A DNA stretch of 64,000 nucleotides from Pseudomonas putida (lineage in GTDB: Bacteria; Pseudomonadota; Gammaproteobacteria; Pseudomonadales; Pseudomonadaceae): positions 5,074,501 through 5,138,500 of the forward strand of contig NZ_CP016634.1 in the NCBI RefSeq assembly GCF_002741075.1. The letters are read 5' to 3'. Position numbers and translations under genes: made by a program. A model generated the notes under the pieces. The model was given only the letters and a program-made list of their open reading frames with translations. It was not told the origin of the DNA and did not search any database. Each line of letters begins with the position of its first letter. Within the stretch, counting starts at the first letter, position 1. This document shows positions 1 through 8,294 of the stretch, one piece after another.

Positions 1-1
1 C

Positions 2-493
2 AGCTTGCTGTTCTACCCGCTGTACAGCGCCGCGTTGATCCTCTACATGGATACCCGCAGCAACGGTCAGGACATCGCCAAGCGCAACCTGTTCGCCCGC
101 GCCGTGCAGCTGTGGCCATCGCTGGCCCTGCTGATCCTGATCAGCTCGTTGCTGATCATGGCGGGTCTTGCGCTGTTCATCTTCCCGGGCGTGTGGATCA
201 TGATCAATCTGGTGTTCGCCGAGTACCTGTTGGTGCTGCGTGGCTTGCCGGTGATCCAGGCCATGCGCGAAAGCGCCAGGATGACCACCGGGCATTTCAT
301 GCGCATCCTGGTCTGTGTCGTTGCCGCACTGGCACCGCTGTGGCTGCTCGACGGCTTGCTGCTGATGGCCTTCCCCGAGCCGCAGCCGGGGGTGCAACTG
401 GCCCTGGACAGCCTCAGTGGCTTCCTGCAGTTGTTCAGCAGCGTGGTGCTGTACCGCCTGTTCATGCTGATGGAGAACGAATCCGGCGCCTGA
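2..493 (+). CDS. YciC-like integral membrane protein, 5' end missing
   Basis: This reading frame is open from the first bases of the window, so the gene starts upstream and only the last ~163 codons are seen. The visible part has a long double hydrophobic stretch (about residues 37-80 of the visible part) and another near residues 100-120, with a basic loop between them. The RESARMTTGHFMRI-like segment resembles the YciC/UPF0259 family of inner-membrane proteins of unknown function. The family call is from recognition, not a search. The stop at 493 is followed 61 bases later by the next gene on the same strand, so the two may be co-transcribed. Confidence 0.6.
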   Translation, partial: SLLFYPLYSAALILYMDTRSNGQDIAKRNLFARAVQLWPSLALLILISSLLIMAGLALFIFPGVWIMINLVFAEYLLVLRGLPVIQAMRESARMTTGHFMRILVCVVAALAPLWLLDGLLLMAFPEPQPGVQLALDSLSGFLQLFSSVVLYRLFMLMENESGA

Positions 494-554
494 ACTGGCA
501 CGCCGACGAACGGCTCGGTTATGCTGGCGCGACCTGCACCGACAAGCCGAGCCG

Positions 555-1628
555 ATGATCCGACTACTGCGCAACGTCCTGCTGTCCCTGCTCCTGCTGT
601 TGCCCCTGCTCTGGCTGTTCGCCGACTACCTGGGCTGGCAACCTTCCCCCCGCGAACCGATGCCGGTCGCCTGCCAAGGCAGCCCTCAACCGCTGCAACC
701 TGGCCAGCCGCTCAAAATCATGACGTGGAACGTGCAGTTCCTGGCCGGCAAGCGCTACGTGTTCTGGTACGACCAAGGACAGGGCAGCGACACCCACCCC
801 AGCGCCGAAGACCTGGCCTTCAATCTCGACGAAGTCACCCGCGTGATCCGTGCTGAAACGCCCGATATCGTCCTGTTGCAGGAGCTGGACAACAATGCCA
901 AGGCCACCGGCTACCAGGACCAGTTGGCGCTGCTGCGGGAACGCCTGGCGGACCTCTACCCCTGCACCGTCCAGGCCTACGAATGGAAGGCCGATTTCGT
1001 ACCTGATCGGCATATCCTCGGCAGTGTCGGCCGCACCCTGGCCACCCTCAGCCGCTACTCGATCGAAAAGGCCGAGCGTCTGCAATTGCCCAATGCCGCG
1101 GGCAACGCCCTGACCCGCTTGCAACACCCCCAGCCGGCACTGCTGGTCAGCTACCTGCCGCTGGCCGAGGGCGGCCGCCTGGCAGTGCTCAACACCCGGC
1201 TCTCGCCCTATCAGCCCGGCAGTGACCTGCAACGGCGTCAGGTCGAGCATGTGGCAAAGGTTCTCGATCGCTTGGAAAGCCAGGGCACGCCCTGGTTGAT
1301 CGGCGGCGATTTCAATCTCCTGCCCCTGGGCCAGTACCGTCGCCTGCCGCCGGAGCTGCGCGGCAACTACCCCTCCGACAGCGACCTGCACCTGTTGTGG
1401 GACAAGTACCCGATGATCCCCAGCAACGCCGAAGCCAGCGGTGCCGAGCGCGGCGCCTGGCTCACCCACTTCCCCAACGACCCGGCGGCCATTGGCCCAG
1501 ACCGCACCCTCGACTACCTGCTGCACAGCCCACACCTGCAGCGCATTCAGGCCCAGGTACTGCGACGGGACACTCTGCAGATCTCAGACCATCTTCCGCT
1601 CATGGCCACCCTCAAAGTGCCTCATTGA
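555..1628 (+). CDS. Endonuclease/exonuclease/phosphatase-fold protein, membrane-anchored
   Basis: A 357-residue protein with an N-terminal hydrophobic anchor (about residues 5-27), then an EEP (DNase I/sphingomyelinase-like) domain. The metal-site and catalytic motifs are visible in family order: TWNVQF with N59, LLQELDNN with E110, GGDFNLLP, and the terminal SDHLPL with H346. Members cleave phosphodiesters in nucleic acids, phospholipids or inositol phosphates; the substrate here cannot be read from sequence. The hydrophobic start suggests the domain faces the periplasm. It follows the YciC-like gene by 61 bases on the same strand. Confidence 0.8.
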   Translation: MIRLLRNVLLSLLLLLPLLWLFADYLGWQPSPREPMPVACQGSPQPLQPGQPLKIMTWNVQFLAGKRYVFWYDQGQGSDTHPSAEDLAFNLDEVTRVIRAETPDIVLLQELDNNAKATGYQDQLALLRERLADLYPCTVQAYEWKADFVPDRHILGSVGRTLATLSRYSIEKAERLQLPNAAGNALTRLQHPQPALLVSYLPLAEGGRLAVLNTRLSPYQPGSDLQRRQVEHVAKVLDRLESQGTPWLIGGDFNLLPLGQYRRLPPELRGNYPSDSDLHLLWDKYPMIPSNAEASGAERGAWLTHFPNDPAAIGPDRTLDYLLHSPHLQRIQAQVLRRDTLQISDHLPLMATLKVPH

Positions 1629-1744
1629 CGCACGGTGAGCGTGAAAGCACGGAAACCCCTCCAACTTCGCCCCAGATCGACGCCTGGGTAGTGTTCTGGT
1701 CGTGGGCCACGAGCCCTTATTCAACAGAACTGCGGAGTATTTTC

Positions 1745-2269
1745 ATGAGCAACGACCTCACTAACTGGATCGCAACAGCCGGATCTTTCGATGCCCACAT
1801 ACATTGCGATGGGGTGACAAAATACTGGGACGGTGTTGGCCAAGACTGGAAGGAAATATCCCCCTTCCTGGACGTGACGCCTTCATTCCCATCCTCCCCC
1901 GTGCACCTGAGCAAGGGCGCTGACAACAACGAAGGCTGGCTCATTACTGGGGCGGGTGGAGCGCCCACGACTTTCAACATCACATTCGACTCGCAAACAC
2001 CTGATCGACTGCATGTCCGCATCAAGGGCACCGGCAGCGACAGCAACAGGCACGTCGAGATCAGCCGCAATGGTTATATCGGGCTTTACCGGGGTAGTTC
2101 GAACGTTGATGTATTGAAACTCGAGCCACTGGAGTGGACTGAAGACACACTGCGCTGCCGGATCCGTGATCACCTGGGACACACCGTGAAAATCGCATAT
2201 GAATCGCATGTCTATCTGAACGTGCAGTCCGGGGAGGACGCTACATTCGTCATCACCCGGCAACAGTGA
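1745..2269 (+). CDS. Small protein of unknown function (possible orphan gene)
   Basis: A 174-residue protein that I do not recognise. The ATG at 1745 is chosen because GGAG lies about 10 bases upstream. The frame stays open further upstream, but that part overlaps the preceding gene and looks non-coding. There is no signal peptide or membrane segment. The sequence is rich in aromatic, Gly, Ser and Asp residues with alternating hydrophobics (for example GYIGLYRGSS and HVYLNVQSG), which suggests an all-beta, lectin-like or fascin-like fold; this is an inference. Codon use is more AT-tolerant than in the neighbours (ATA, TTT, AAA, GCA). Converges with hrpB. Confidence 0.6.
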   Translation: MSNDLTNWIATAGSFDAHIHCDGVTKYWDGVGQDWKEISPFLDVTPSFPSSPVHLSKGADNNEGWLITGAGGAPTTFNITFDSQTPDRLHVRIKGTGSDSNRHVEISRNGYIGLYRGSSNVDVLKLEPLEWTEDTLRCRIRDHLGHTVKIAYESHVYLNVQSGEDATFVITRQQ

Positions 2270-2272
2270 TTG

Positions 2273-2293
2273 CCGGGTGGTTTACCCACCCGG
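2273..2293. terminator. Intergenic hairpin between convergent genes
   Basis: CCGGGTGG (2273-2280) pairs perfectly with CCACCCGG (2286-2293) around a five-base loop. It lies just after the orphan gene's stop and 34 bases beyond the hrpB stop on the other strand. There is no T-run on either side, so it may be a Rho-assisted or weak bidirectional terminator. Confidence 0.4.
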
Positions 2294-2326
2294 ATCGATC
2301 ATGCGAACCCACAGCGCCTCCAGACA

Positions 2327-4855
2327 TCAGGTCCCTCTGGGCTTGGCCCTCGCCGTGGCCTCGGCAACGAGCGGGTCATCGGGCCAATAATGCTTGGGAT
2401 AACGGCCTTTGAGGTCCTTCTTCACCTCGGCATAGGTGGTGCGCCAGAAGTTGGCCAGGTCCTGGGTCACCTGGACCGGACGGCGCGCCGGAGACAGCAG
2501 GTGCAGTTTGACCTGCTGGCGGCCCTGGGCGATGCGCGGCGTGTCGGCCAGCCCGAACAACTCCTGTAGGCGCACGGCAAGAATCGGCGGAGTCTCGCTG
2601 TAGTCCAGACGAATGTTCGAGCCGGAAGGAACCGTCAGATGCGCAGGAGCAAGCTCCTCTAGACGCTGGGGTAGCGGCCAGGGCAGCAGGTTGCGCAGAA
2701 TCGATGGCAAGTCCAGCTGGGCGAAGTGGCCAAGGCGAGACACCTTGCCCAAATACGGCTGCAGCCAACTTTCCAGACTGGCGAGCAACGCTTCGTCGCC
2801 CAGATCGGGCCACTCGCTGTGGCCCTCCTTGTTCATGTCCAGATGACGCAACAGGGCCACCCGCGCCTGCCATTGGCGTAGCTCGGGCGTCCAGGTCAGC
2901 AGGTTCAGGCCCTTGCGTCGCACCAGCCCCAGCAGCGCCTTAGCGCGGGTTTCGTCATCCAGGCCCGGCAACGGTTCGCGGCTGAGCACCAGCTCGCCGA
3001 CCTTGCGCTGGCGCTCGGCGCGCAGCACCTGCTCGCGCTCGTCCCAGTCGAGGACATCGAGCGTTTCCACCTGCTCGGCCAGCACCCCCTCGAACAAACC
3101 CGGATCGAACTCGGCCGCCAGATAGATGCGCTCCTCGCGCTGCCCCTGGCGGCTGCCCAGGTCCGCGATCACCAGCCATGGGCACTTCATCAGCGCATCC
3201 ACCTCGGCGAACAGCGCCGCGCGTCCATTGGCCAGCCGGTACTCGGCACCGCCCTCGCGCCGCTGCTGGGCGACCCGGTCGGGATAGGCCAACGCGAGCA
3301 ATGCCCCCAGCCAGCGTGGATGATCGGCATCGGCGACGGTTGCCCCCGCCTTGCCGCGCAGCAGGCCGCGGTACTGGCGCGCCAGTTGCCGCGCGCGCTG
3401 CACGCCCCCCTGACCGCCACGGACAACCTTGGTTTCGCCGCTGAGCAAGACCATCCGGCTGTGCAGGTCGGCGCCAGCGCCGCGCAGAATATCGCGCTCA
3501 CCGAGCAGCGCGGCGACATCGCAGGCCATGTCGGCCAGGCCCAGCGCCTGGCCACGCAACAACAGATGGGCGATACGCGGATGCGCAGGCAGTTCGGCCA
3601 TGGCCTTGCCGTGTTCGCTTAAGTGCTCGCGGCTGCCCGGCTTGAACGCGCCCAACCGGGCGAGCAGATCGCAGGCCTGGGCGTGGGCAGCGCTCGGGGG
3701 AGGATCCAGCCAGCGTAGTTGATCGGGCCAGACGCCCCAACGCGCCAGTTGCAGGGCCAGGCCCGCCAAGTCGGCCTGGAGGATCTCGGCACTGCCGTGG
3801 GCCGCCAACTGATCGTGCTGGGCCTCGGACCACAACCGGTAGCACACGCCAGGTTCCAGACGTCCGGCACGCCCGGCGCGCTGGGTGGCGCTGGCGCGGG
3901 AAATGCGCTGGGTTTCCAGACGCGTCATGCCGCTACCGGGATCGAAGCGCGGGACACGCGCCAGCCCGGCGTCGATCACTACGCGTACGCCGTCGATGGT
4001 GAGGCTGGTCTCAGCGATGTTGGTAGCCAGCACGACCTTGCGCAGGCCCTGGGGCGCAGGTTCGATGGCGGCGCGCTGGGCATTGAGATCCAGCTCGCCA
4101 TGCAATGGACACAGCAGCACATCAGGGCGCTCGCCCAACGCTTCCTGCAGGGCCTGGTGGACCCGCCGAATCTCGGCCTGGCCCGGCAAAAACACCAGCA
4201 GGCTGCCTGGCTGCTCCGCCAAGGCCTGAAGCACGCAGTCGACCACCCTAGGCTCGACGAACTCGCCTGGCTGGTACGGCCGGCTCCAACGGATATCCAC
4301 TGGGTGCATGCGCCCTTCGCTGCTCACCACCGGGGCATCGTCGAGCAAGCGCGACAGACGCTCGCCCTCCAGGGTGGCGGACATCAGCAGGATCTTCAGC
4401 GGCGGCTCGTCGCGCAACAACTCGCGCCCATTGAGGCTCAGCGCCAGCGCCAGGTCCGCATCGAGGCTGCGCTCGTGGAACTCGTCGAAGATCAGCAGAC
4501 CCACCCCCTCCAACGCAGGATCAGCCTGCAGGCGCCGGGTGAGGATGCCTTCGGTGACCACCTCGATACGGGTCTTGGGGCCGACCTTGCTGTCCAGGCG
4601 GATGCGATAGCCGACGGTTTCCCCGACCTTCTCGCCCAGCTCACTGGCCAGGCGCTCGGCCGCCGCCCGAGCCGCCAGTCGGCGAGGTTCGAGCATCAGT
4701 ATGGTCTGCCCGGCCAGCCAGGGCTCATCGAGCAGGGCCAGCGGTACACGGGTGGTCTTGCCGGCGCCAGGCGGGGCTTCGAGCACGGCCTCGTGGCGCT
4801 CGCTCAAGGCTTGACGCAAAGCGGGCAATACGGCATCGATTGGTAATGAAATCAT
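2327..4855 (-). CDS. hrpB: ATP-dependent helicase HrpB
   Basis: An 842-residue DExH-box helicase, close to the usual HrpB length (~810-840). Walker A APPGAGKTT is at about residues 27-35 and the DEFH box at 124-127. Motif III SATL, the ATNIAETSLTIDGVR segment and QRAGRAGR follow in order, then the helicase-associated and HrpB C-terminal domains (YPKHYWPDDP near the end). HrpB is a cytoplasmic DEAH-type RNA helicase related to HrpA, with no firmly fixed substrate in Pseudomonas. It reads towards the orphan gene and is divergent from the lipoprotein gene upstream. Confidence 0.93.
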   Translation of the reverse strand: MISLPIDAVLPALRQALSERHEAVLEAPPGAGKTTRVPLALLDEPWLAGQTILMLEPRRLAARAAAERLASELGEKVGETVGYRIRLDSKVGPKTRIEVVTEGILTRRLQADPALEGVGLLIFDEFHERSLDADLALALSLNGRELLRDEPPLKILLMSATLEGERLSRLLDDAPVVSSEGRMHPVDIRWSRPYQPGEFVEPRVVDCVLQALAEQPGSLLVFLPGQAEIRRVHQALQEALGERPDVLLCPLHGELDLNAQRAAIEPAPQGLRKVVLATNIAETSLTIDGVRVVIDAGLARVPRFDPGSGMTRLETQRISRASATQRAGRAGRLEPGVCYRLWSEAQHDQLAAHGSAEILQADLAGLALQLARWGVWPDQLRWLDPPPSAAHAQACDLLARLGAFKPGSREHLSEHGKAMAELPAHPRIAHLLLRGQALGLADMACDVAALLGERDILRGAGADLHSRMVLLSGETKVVRGGQGGVQRARQLARQYRGLLRGKAGATVADADHPRWLGALLALAYPDRVAQQRREGGAEYRLANGRAALFAEVDALMKCPWLVIADLGSRQGQREERIYLAAEFDPGLFEGVLAEQVETLDVLDWDEREQVLRAERQRKVGELVLSREPLPGLDDETRAKALLGLVRRKGLNLLTWTPELRQWQARVALLRHLDMNKEGHSEWPDLGDEALLASLESWLQPYLGKVSRLGHFAQLDLPSILRNLLPWPLPQRLEELAPAHLTVPSGSNIRLDYSETPPILAVRLQELFGLADTPRIAQGRQQVKLHLLSPARRPVQVTQDLANFWRTTYAEVKKDLKGRYPKHYWPDDPLVAEATARAKPRGT

Positions 4856-4973
4856 GGTGGTCCTCGAACAATCGTCCGAGTATAACGGCGAACCGAGCCT
4901 GCCTTATCATGGTCTTAAACATCAGGCACAGGCGACCGGCCTGGTCCTCGTTGGTCACTTTGCGGAGATCCCA

Positions 4974-5393
4974 ATGCGCATCCCTACCCGCGTCATCGGT
5001 GGCGCGCTCATCGTCACCCTGCTCACCCAGCTGACCGCCTGCGGCACGCTGTTCTACCCCGACCGCCGCGGCCAGATCGAAGGCAAGATCGACCCCGTGA
5101 TCGCCGCCCTGGATGCGGTGGGTCTTTTGTTCTATGTCATCCCCGGCCTGATCGCCTTCGGCATCGACTTCGCCAGCGGGGCCATCTACTATCCGCCCGG
5201 CGTCACCGCCCACATCGACCCGGCCAAGCTCAAGCCGGCCATCAATGCCGATGGCCAGATCGACAAGGCCAAGCTGCAAGCTATTCTCGAAAGCGAACTG
5301 GGCCAACGCCTGCCGCTGAACGATCCTCGGCTGATCCAGCACCGGGGCAGCGTCGAGCAGTTGGCCGCCTATGGCCTGGCACCGGCCGCCTGA
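4974..5393 (+). CDS. Small putative lipoprotein
   Basis: A 139-residue protein starting at the ATG at 4974, with GCGGAGA upstream. The N-terminus is a lipoprotein signal: basic start, hydrophobic core and lipobox LTAC with C23. A hydrophobic Gly/Ile/Phe-rich stretch (about residues 45-70) follows, then a soluble tail. I recognise it as a conserved Pseudomonas hypothetical lipoprotein and know no function. The residue after the Cys is Gly, so outer-membrane sorting is expected. The cation efflux gene starts 21 bases downstream on the same strand. Confidence 0.7.
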   Translation: MRIPTRVIGGALIVTLLTQLTACGTLFYPDRRGQIEGKIDPVIAALDAVGLLFYVIPGLIAFGIDFASGAIYYPPGVTAHIDPAKLKPAINADGQIDKAKLQAILESELGQRLPLNDPRLIQHRGSVEQLAAYGLAPAA

Positions 5394-5414
5394 TCCAAGG
5401 AACGCACCTGCAGC

Positions 5415-6284
5415 ATGACTTCGAGCGCCGAACACCAACGCCTGCTGCGCCTGGCCACCCGGGCGTCTCTGGCAGTAGCCACGATTCTTGTCGTGAGCAA
5501 GGCGATCGCCTGGTGGCTGAGTGGTTCGGTGAGCCTGTTGGCCGGCCTCACCGACTCGGCCCTCGACGCTGTCGCCTCCTTCCTCAACTTGCTGGCCGTG
5601 CACTACGCCCTGCGCCCGGCTGACGACGACCATCGCTTCGGCCACGGCAAGGCCGAGGCCCTGGCCGGCATCGCCCAGGCGCTGTTCATCGGTGTCAGTG
5701 CGGTGCTGATCGGCGTGCAGGCGGTCGAGCGCCTGCAATCGCCGCAACCGCTGGGCGATACCGCGGCAGGTATCGCGGTGATGCTGCTTTCTCTGGTCCT
5801 GACCCTGGCCTTGCTCGCCTTCCAGCACAAGGTCATCCGCGCCACCGGCTCGAACGCGGTGCGCGCCGACTCACTGCACTACCGCTCCGACCTGCTGCTC
5901 AATGGCAGTATCCTGCTCGCCCTGCTACTGGCGCGCTTCGGCTGGCCGCAACTGGACGCCCTGTTCGGTTTGGGAATCGCCTTGTACATCCTCTGGAGCG
6001 CCTTGCAGATCGCCCGCGAGAGCACGGCGATCCTGATGGACAAGGAGCTGCCGTCCGATATCGGCGAGCGCATGCTCGAACTGGTGTGCGCCATCCCTGG
6101 GGTCGAGGGCGCCCACGACCTGCGCACCCGGGTATCGGGCAACCGCTGGTTCGTCCAACTGCACCTGGAGCTGCCCGGTGATCTGAAGCTGCATGACGCC
6201 CACGAACTGTGCGTGCAGGCATCCGCTGCAATCCGCCAGCGCTACCCGCGAGCGGATGTGATGGTGCACGCCGATCCGGTGTAA
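5415..6284 (+). CDS. Cation diffusion facilitator (FieF/YiiP-type metal efflux)
   Basis: A 289-residue protein of normal CDF length. The N-terminal half has six predicted membrane segments carrying the transport-site motifs: DSALDAVAS in TM2, the DDDHRFGHGKAE loop after it, and HYRSDLLLN in TM5. The C-terminal third is the cytoplasmic metal-sensing domain, ending with VMVHADPV. Proteins of this type export divalent metals (Zn, Fe, Cd, Co) against protons in the inner membrane. The D/H arrangement fits a FieF-like exporter; specificity is not decided by sequence alone. It ends 18 bases before the convergent DUF6515-like gene. Confidence 0.88.
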   Translation: MTSSAEHQRLLRLATRASLAVATILVVSKAIAWWLSGSVSLLAGLTDSALDAVASFLNLLAVHYALRPADDDHRFGHGKAEALAGIAQALFIGVSAVLIGVQAVERLQSPQPLGDTAAGIAVMLLSLVLTLALLAFQHKVIRATGSNAVRADSLHYRSDLLLNGSILLALLLARFGWPQLDALFGLGIALYILWSALQIARESTAILMDKELPSDIGERMLELVCAIPGVEGAHDLRTRVSGNRWFVQLHLELPGDLKLHDAHELCVQASAAIRQRYPRADVMVHADPV

Positions 6285-6302
6285 ATCCGCCCCCCGGAGC
6301 CT

Positions 6303-7124
6303 TCAATTCACGCTGTAGCCCCGGGCACTCAGGCAATCCCCCAGTACTCGATGGTAGGCATCCGCGACATGGGCCGGCGGCGCGAAGGCTGCCGCCGCCG
6401 GATCGAAACCAGTCTGCTGCACGGCCTGGCGATGACACTCATAGCGGTCCTGGTTCTGCTGCAGAGGGGTTTGCCCGGACAACGGATGGGCAATCACGTC
6501 GTAACCGGTCCCCAACTGCGGGCCCGGCGCGGGCAGGATATTAGGGGGATTGACCACCACATACTCCTGGCTGTCGCTCAGGTATTGGTAATAGGTGTTC
6601 GAGACCTGGAAGAACAACGTGCCATCGAACCAGACCTCCTCGGCATAGACCGGCAGGTAGCCGACCCGCGCGCCATAGGGCGGCCTGACCAGCACATACG
6701 CGCCACCTTGCGGGCGATACCAGTAGCCACTGGAGTAGTAGTAGTCCTGCCCTTGGTAGGGCACCTTCCAATAACGATCCGGGAAGTGGTCGATCCTGTG
6801 TCCGGGATGGTATTGCGGACCTGGCCCCCAGCCATCGCCATGGCCGTCGGGACGCCCAGGCCAGTCGCCACCCGGTCGCTGCCCAGGCCCGCCCGCCTCC
6901 CAGTGGTAACCGCCATTGCGCCGGGGGATATCCTGGTAATAGCCCTGGCGCGGTGGCTGGGTCTGGCGCACCTCGTCACGCGCATTGAGCGGCGAGCGGC
7001 CCATGGTCGCGCCGTTGGGGTCCTGCGACGCTGGGCCCTCTCCCGGCCCTTGGGCCCATGCGCCCAGGCTTATGCCCAGGCCCAGTAAACCCACACTTGC
7101 CCATTGCCAGATGCGCGACCTCAT
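6303..7124 (-). CDS. DUF6515-like exported protein
   Basis: A 273-residue protein. The ATG at 7124 is chosen over an upstream in-frame ATG because GAGGG lies just before it and the product then begins with a clean signal peptide (MRSRIWQWAS... ending ALAWA-like before QGPGEG). The mature part starts with a Pro/Gly/Arg/His-rich low-complexity segment (about residues 25-115). A Tyr-rich domain follows, with YYYSSGYWYRP, YLPVYAEEVWF and NTYYQYL, which I associate with the DUF6515 family, then a small Cys-containing C-terminal tail. Function unknown; a periplasmic or surface role is inferred from the signal and composition. Confidence 0.7.
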   Translation of the reverse strand: MRSRIWQWASVGLLGLGISLGAWAQGPGEGPASQDPNGATMGRSPLNARDEVRQTQPPRQGYYQDIPRRNGGYHWEAGGPGQRPGGDWPGRPDGHGDGWGPGPQYHPGHRIDHFPDRYWKVPYQGQDYYYSSGYWYRPQGGAYVLVRPPYGARVGYLPVYAEEVWFDGTLFFQVSNTYYQYLSDSQEYVVVNPPNILPAPGPQLGTGYDVIAHPLSGQTPLQQNQDRYECHRQAVQQTGFDPAAAAFAPPAHVADAYHRVLGDCLSARGYSVN

Positions 7125-7156
7125 GTTGCCCTCTCGATGGTAAAAACTGCAGTGGA

Positions 7157-7168
7157 ACTGCATGCAGT
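7157..7168. promoter_or_regulatory. Palindromic candidate operator upstream of the DUF6515-like gene
   Basis: ACTGCATGCAGT is a perfect 12-base palindrome 33 bases upstream of the start codon. A second related half-palindrome, ACTGCAGT, sits at 7146-7153. Their spacing before a gene start suggests a dimeric regulator site, but no known consensus is matched. Confidence 0.25.
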
Positions 7169-7209
7169 CTATCGCGGCCAAGGCCTATGCAGATGAAACT
7201 GCGGGCATG

Positions 7210-7238
7210 AAAAAAGGGAGGCCGTCGGGCCCCCCTTT
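7210..7238 (-). terminator. Orphan intrinsic terminator on the minus strand
   Basis: Read on the minus strand, an 11-base stem (7228-7238 with 7213-7223, one mismatch) with a four-base loop is followed by a run of six T. It has the full form of a Rho-independent terminator. No recognisable minus-strand gene lies just upstream of it (7240-7523), so it either ends an unannotated RNA or acts as an attenuator in a long leader of the DUF6515-like gene. Confidence 0.65.
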
Positions 7239-7523
7239 GGGAATTGTCGTCCGTGCTCGGCGCTTGTGGCACCGGCTCACCTCACATCGTCTTCTGGACG
7301 GTGCGTAGCCCGGGGGCCTGGCGGATCCTGTTGGATGGCTGGCCGCGACGGCCTTCCTGAGGCCGGTCGCCGTGGACTGTTGTCCGGGCAGTGATTCTGT
7401 TGGTAAAGATACGGGAGGCGACGCGGCAGAGGATTGCGAATATTGCTCAGATAAATAGCACTTGCGCAATTTTTAACCCTGGATCGATAATTCGCAGCAA
7501 TCCGAACAGAAAAGGCCTTTTCC
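7239..7523. other. Non-coding stretch between the orphan terminator and the Lrp gene
   Basis: This is most of a 399-base gap without a convincing gene. The part 7240-7420 is GC-rich and strongly self-complementary (for example GGCCGCGACGGCC then GAGGCCGG). The part 7430-7510 is AT-rich, with the palindrome TTGCGCAA (7462-7469) and an inverted match between GATTGCGAA (near 7432) and TTCGCAGCAATC (near 7491). That is likely the control region of the Lrp-type gene, which may be autoregulated. Short minus-strand frames here look like chance frames. Confidence 0.4.
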
Positions 7524-8000
7524 ATGAGCAAGCTCGACCGCTATGACCTGAGCATCCTCGCCGAATTGCAGCGCGACGCCCGCATCTCCAACCAGGAGTT
7601 GGCCGAACGCATCGGCTTGTCACCCTCCCCTTGCTCACGGCGGGTCAAGCAATTGGAAGACGACGGCTACATTTCGCGCCAGGTGGCCCTACTCGATCGC
7701 AAGAAGCTCGGCCTGAGCCTGACCGCCTACGTACTGATCGGCATGGACCGCCATACCCCCGAGCGCTTCGAGACCTTCGAGGCCGCCATTCGCAGCCTGC
7801 CTCAGGTACTGGAGTGCAGTCTGGTGACCGGGATGGACGCCGACTACCAATTGAAAGTCGTCGTCCCGGACATGGACCACTACCAGAAATTACTGCTCGG
7901 CAGCCTGACCCGCATCGAAGGCGTCACCAGCGTGCGCTCAAGCTTCGTGCTCAACCAAGTACTGGCCAGCACTGAGCTGCCGTTGACGCATCTGCGCTGA
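7524..8000 (+). CDS. Lrp/AsnC family transcriptional regulator
   Basis: A 158-residue protein of standard Lrp/AsnC size. The N-terminal winged HTH (about residues 1-60: LDRYDLSILAELQRDARIS, LAERIGLSPSPCSRRVKQLEDDG) is followed by the RAM ligand-binding domain with the usual VTGMDADYQLKVVVPD segment. Such regulators bind amino acids and act locally or globally. The target here is not obvious, because the divergent side has no amino-acid gene. Its own AT-rich upstream region with inverted repeats fits autoregulation. Confidence 0.9.
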   Translation: MSKLDRYDLSILAELQRDARISNQELAERIGLSPSPCSRRVKQLEDDGYISRQVALLDRKKLGLSLTAYVLIGMDRHTPERFETFEAAIRSLPQVLECSLVTGMDADYQLKVVVPDMDHYQKLLLGSLTRIEGVTSVRSSFVLNQVLASTELPLTHLR

Positions 8001-8026
8001 CCGTACGCTGTTGCCCCGCATATAAT
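7997..8026 (+). promoter_or_regulatory. Candidate sigma-70 promoter for the DUF2788 gene
   Basis: CTGACC (7997-8002), an 18-base spacer and a perfect TATAAT (8021-8026). The start codon follows 28 bases later. The -35 overlaps the stop codon of the Lrp-type gene. Confidence 0.5.
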
Positions 8027-8054
8027 CGCCGCTCAGCCTGCCTGGAGAACACTG

Positions 8055-8258
8055 ATGGATCCCGCCGTATTCGAAGAGTGGATGATGATCGTCCTGGTGA
8101 CCGTGCTGATCGGTTTCATGGGGTTCATCGTCTGGGACCTGGCGAAGAAGTCCAAGGCAGGCCGCTTCGGCACCTTGATTCTGTTCTTCGTCCTGGGTCT
8201 GGGCGTGCTTGCCTTCATCATCAAGAGCGTGGTGGTGGGGTTCCTCGAAGGGGTCTAG
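8055..8258 (+). CDS. DUF2788 small membrane protein
   Basis: A 67-residue protein with two predicted membrane segments (about residues 8-26 and 40-60) separated by a basic loop, KKSKAGRFG. It matches my recollection of the DUF2788 family, small gammaproteobacterial inner-membrane proteins of unknown function. GGAG lies just before the ATG, and a good promoter with a TATAAT box lies upstream, so it is likely transcribed alone. It converges with rluE. Confidence 0.75.
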   Translation: MDPAVFEEWMMIVLVTVLIGFMGFIVWDLAKKSKAGRFGTLILFFVLGLGVLAFIIKSVVVGFLEGV

Positions 8259-8294
8259 CCCTGCAATGAAGTGAGGGCGCTACGCGCCCATCTT

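Noticed and set aside
3719..4846. 375-codon frame antisense to hrpB
   Set aside because: Same pattern of GC-driven open antisense frame opposite a complete helicase.
7185..7531. Minus-strand small proteins of 84-94 codons upstream of the Lrp gene
   Set aside because: No ribosome sites at their starts and Pro/Arg-rich noise in the translations; the orphan terminator is better explained by a non-coding RNA.
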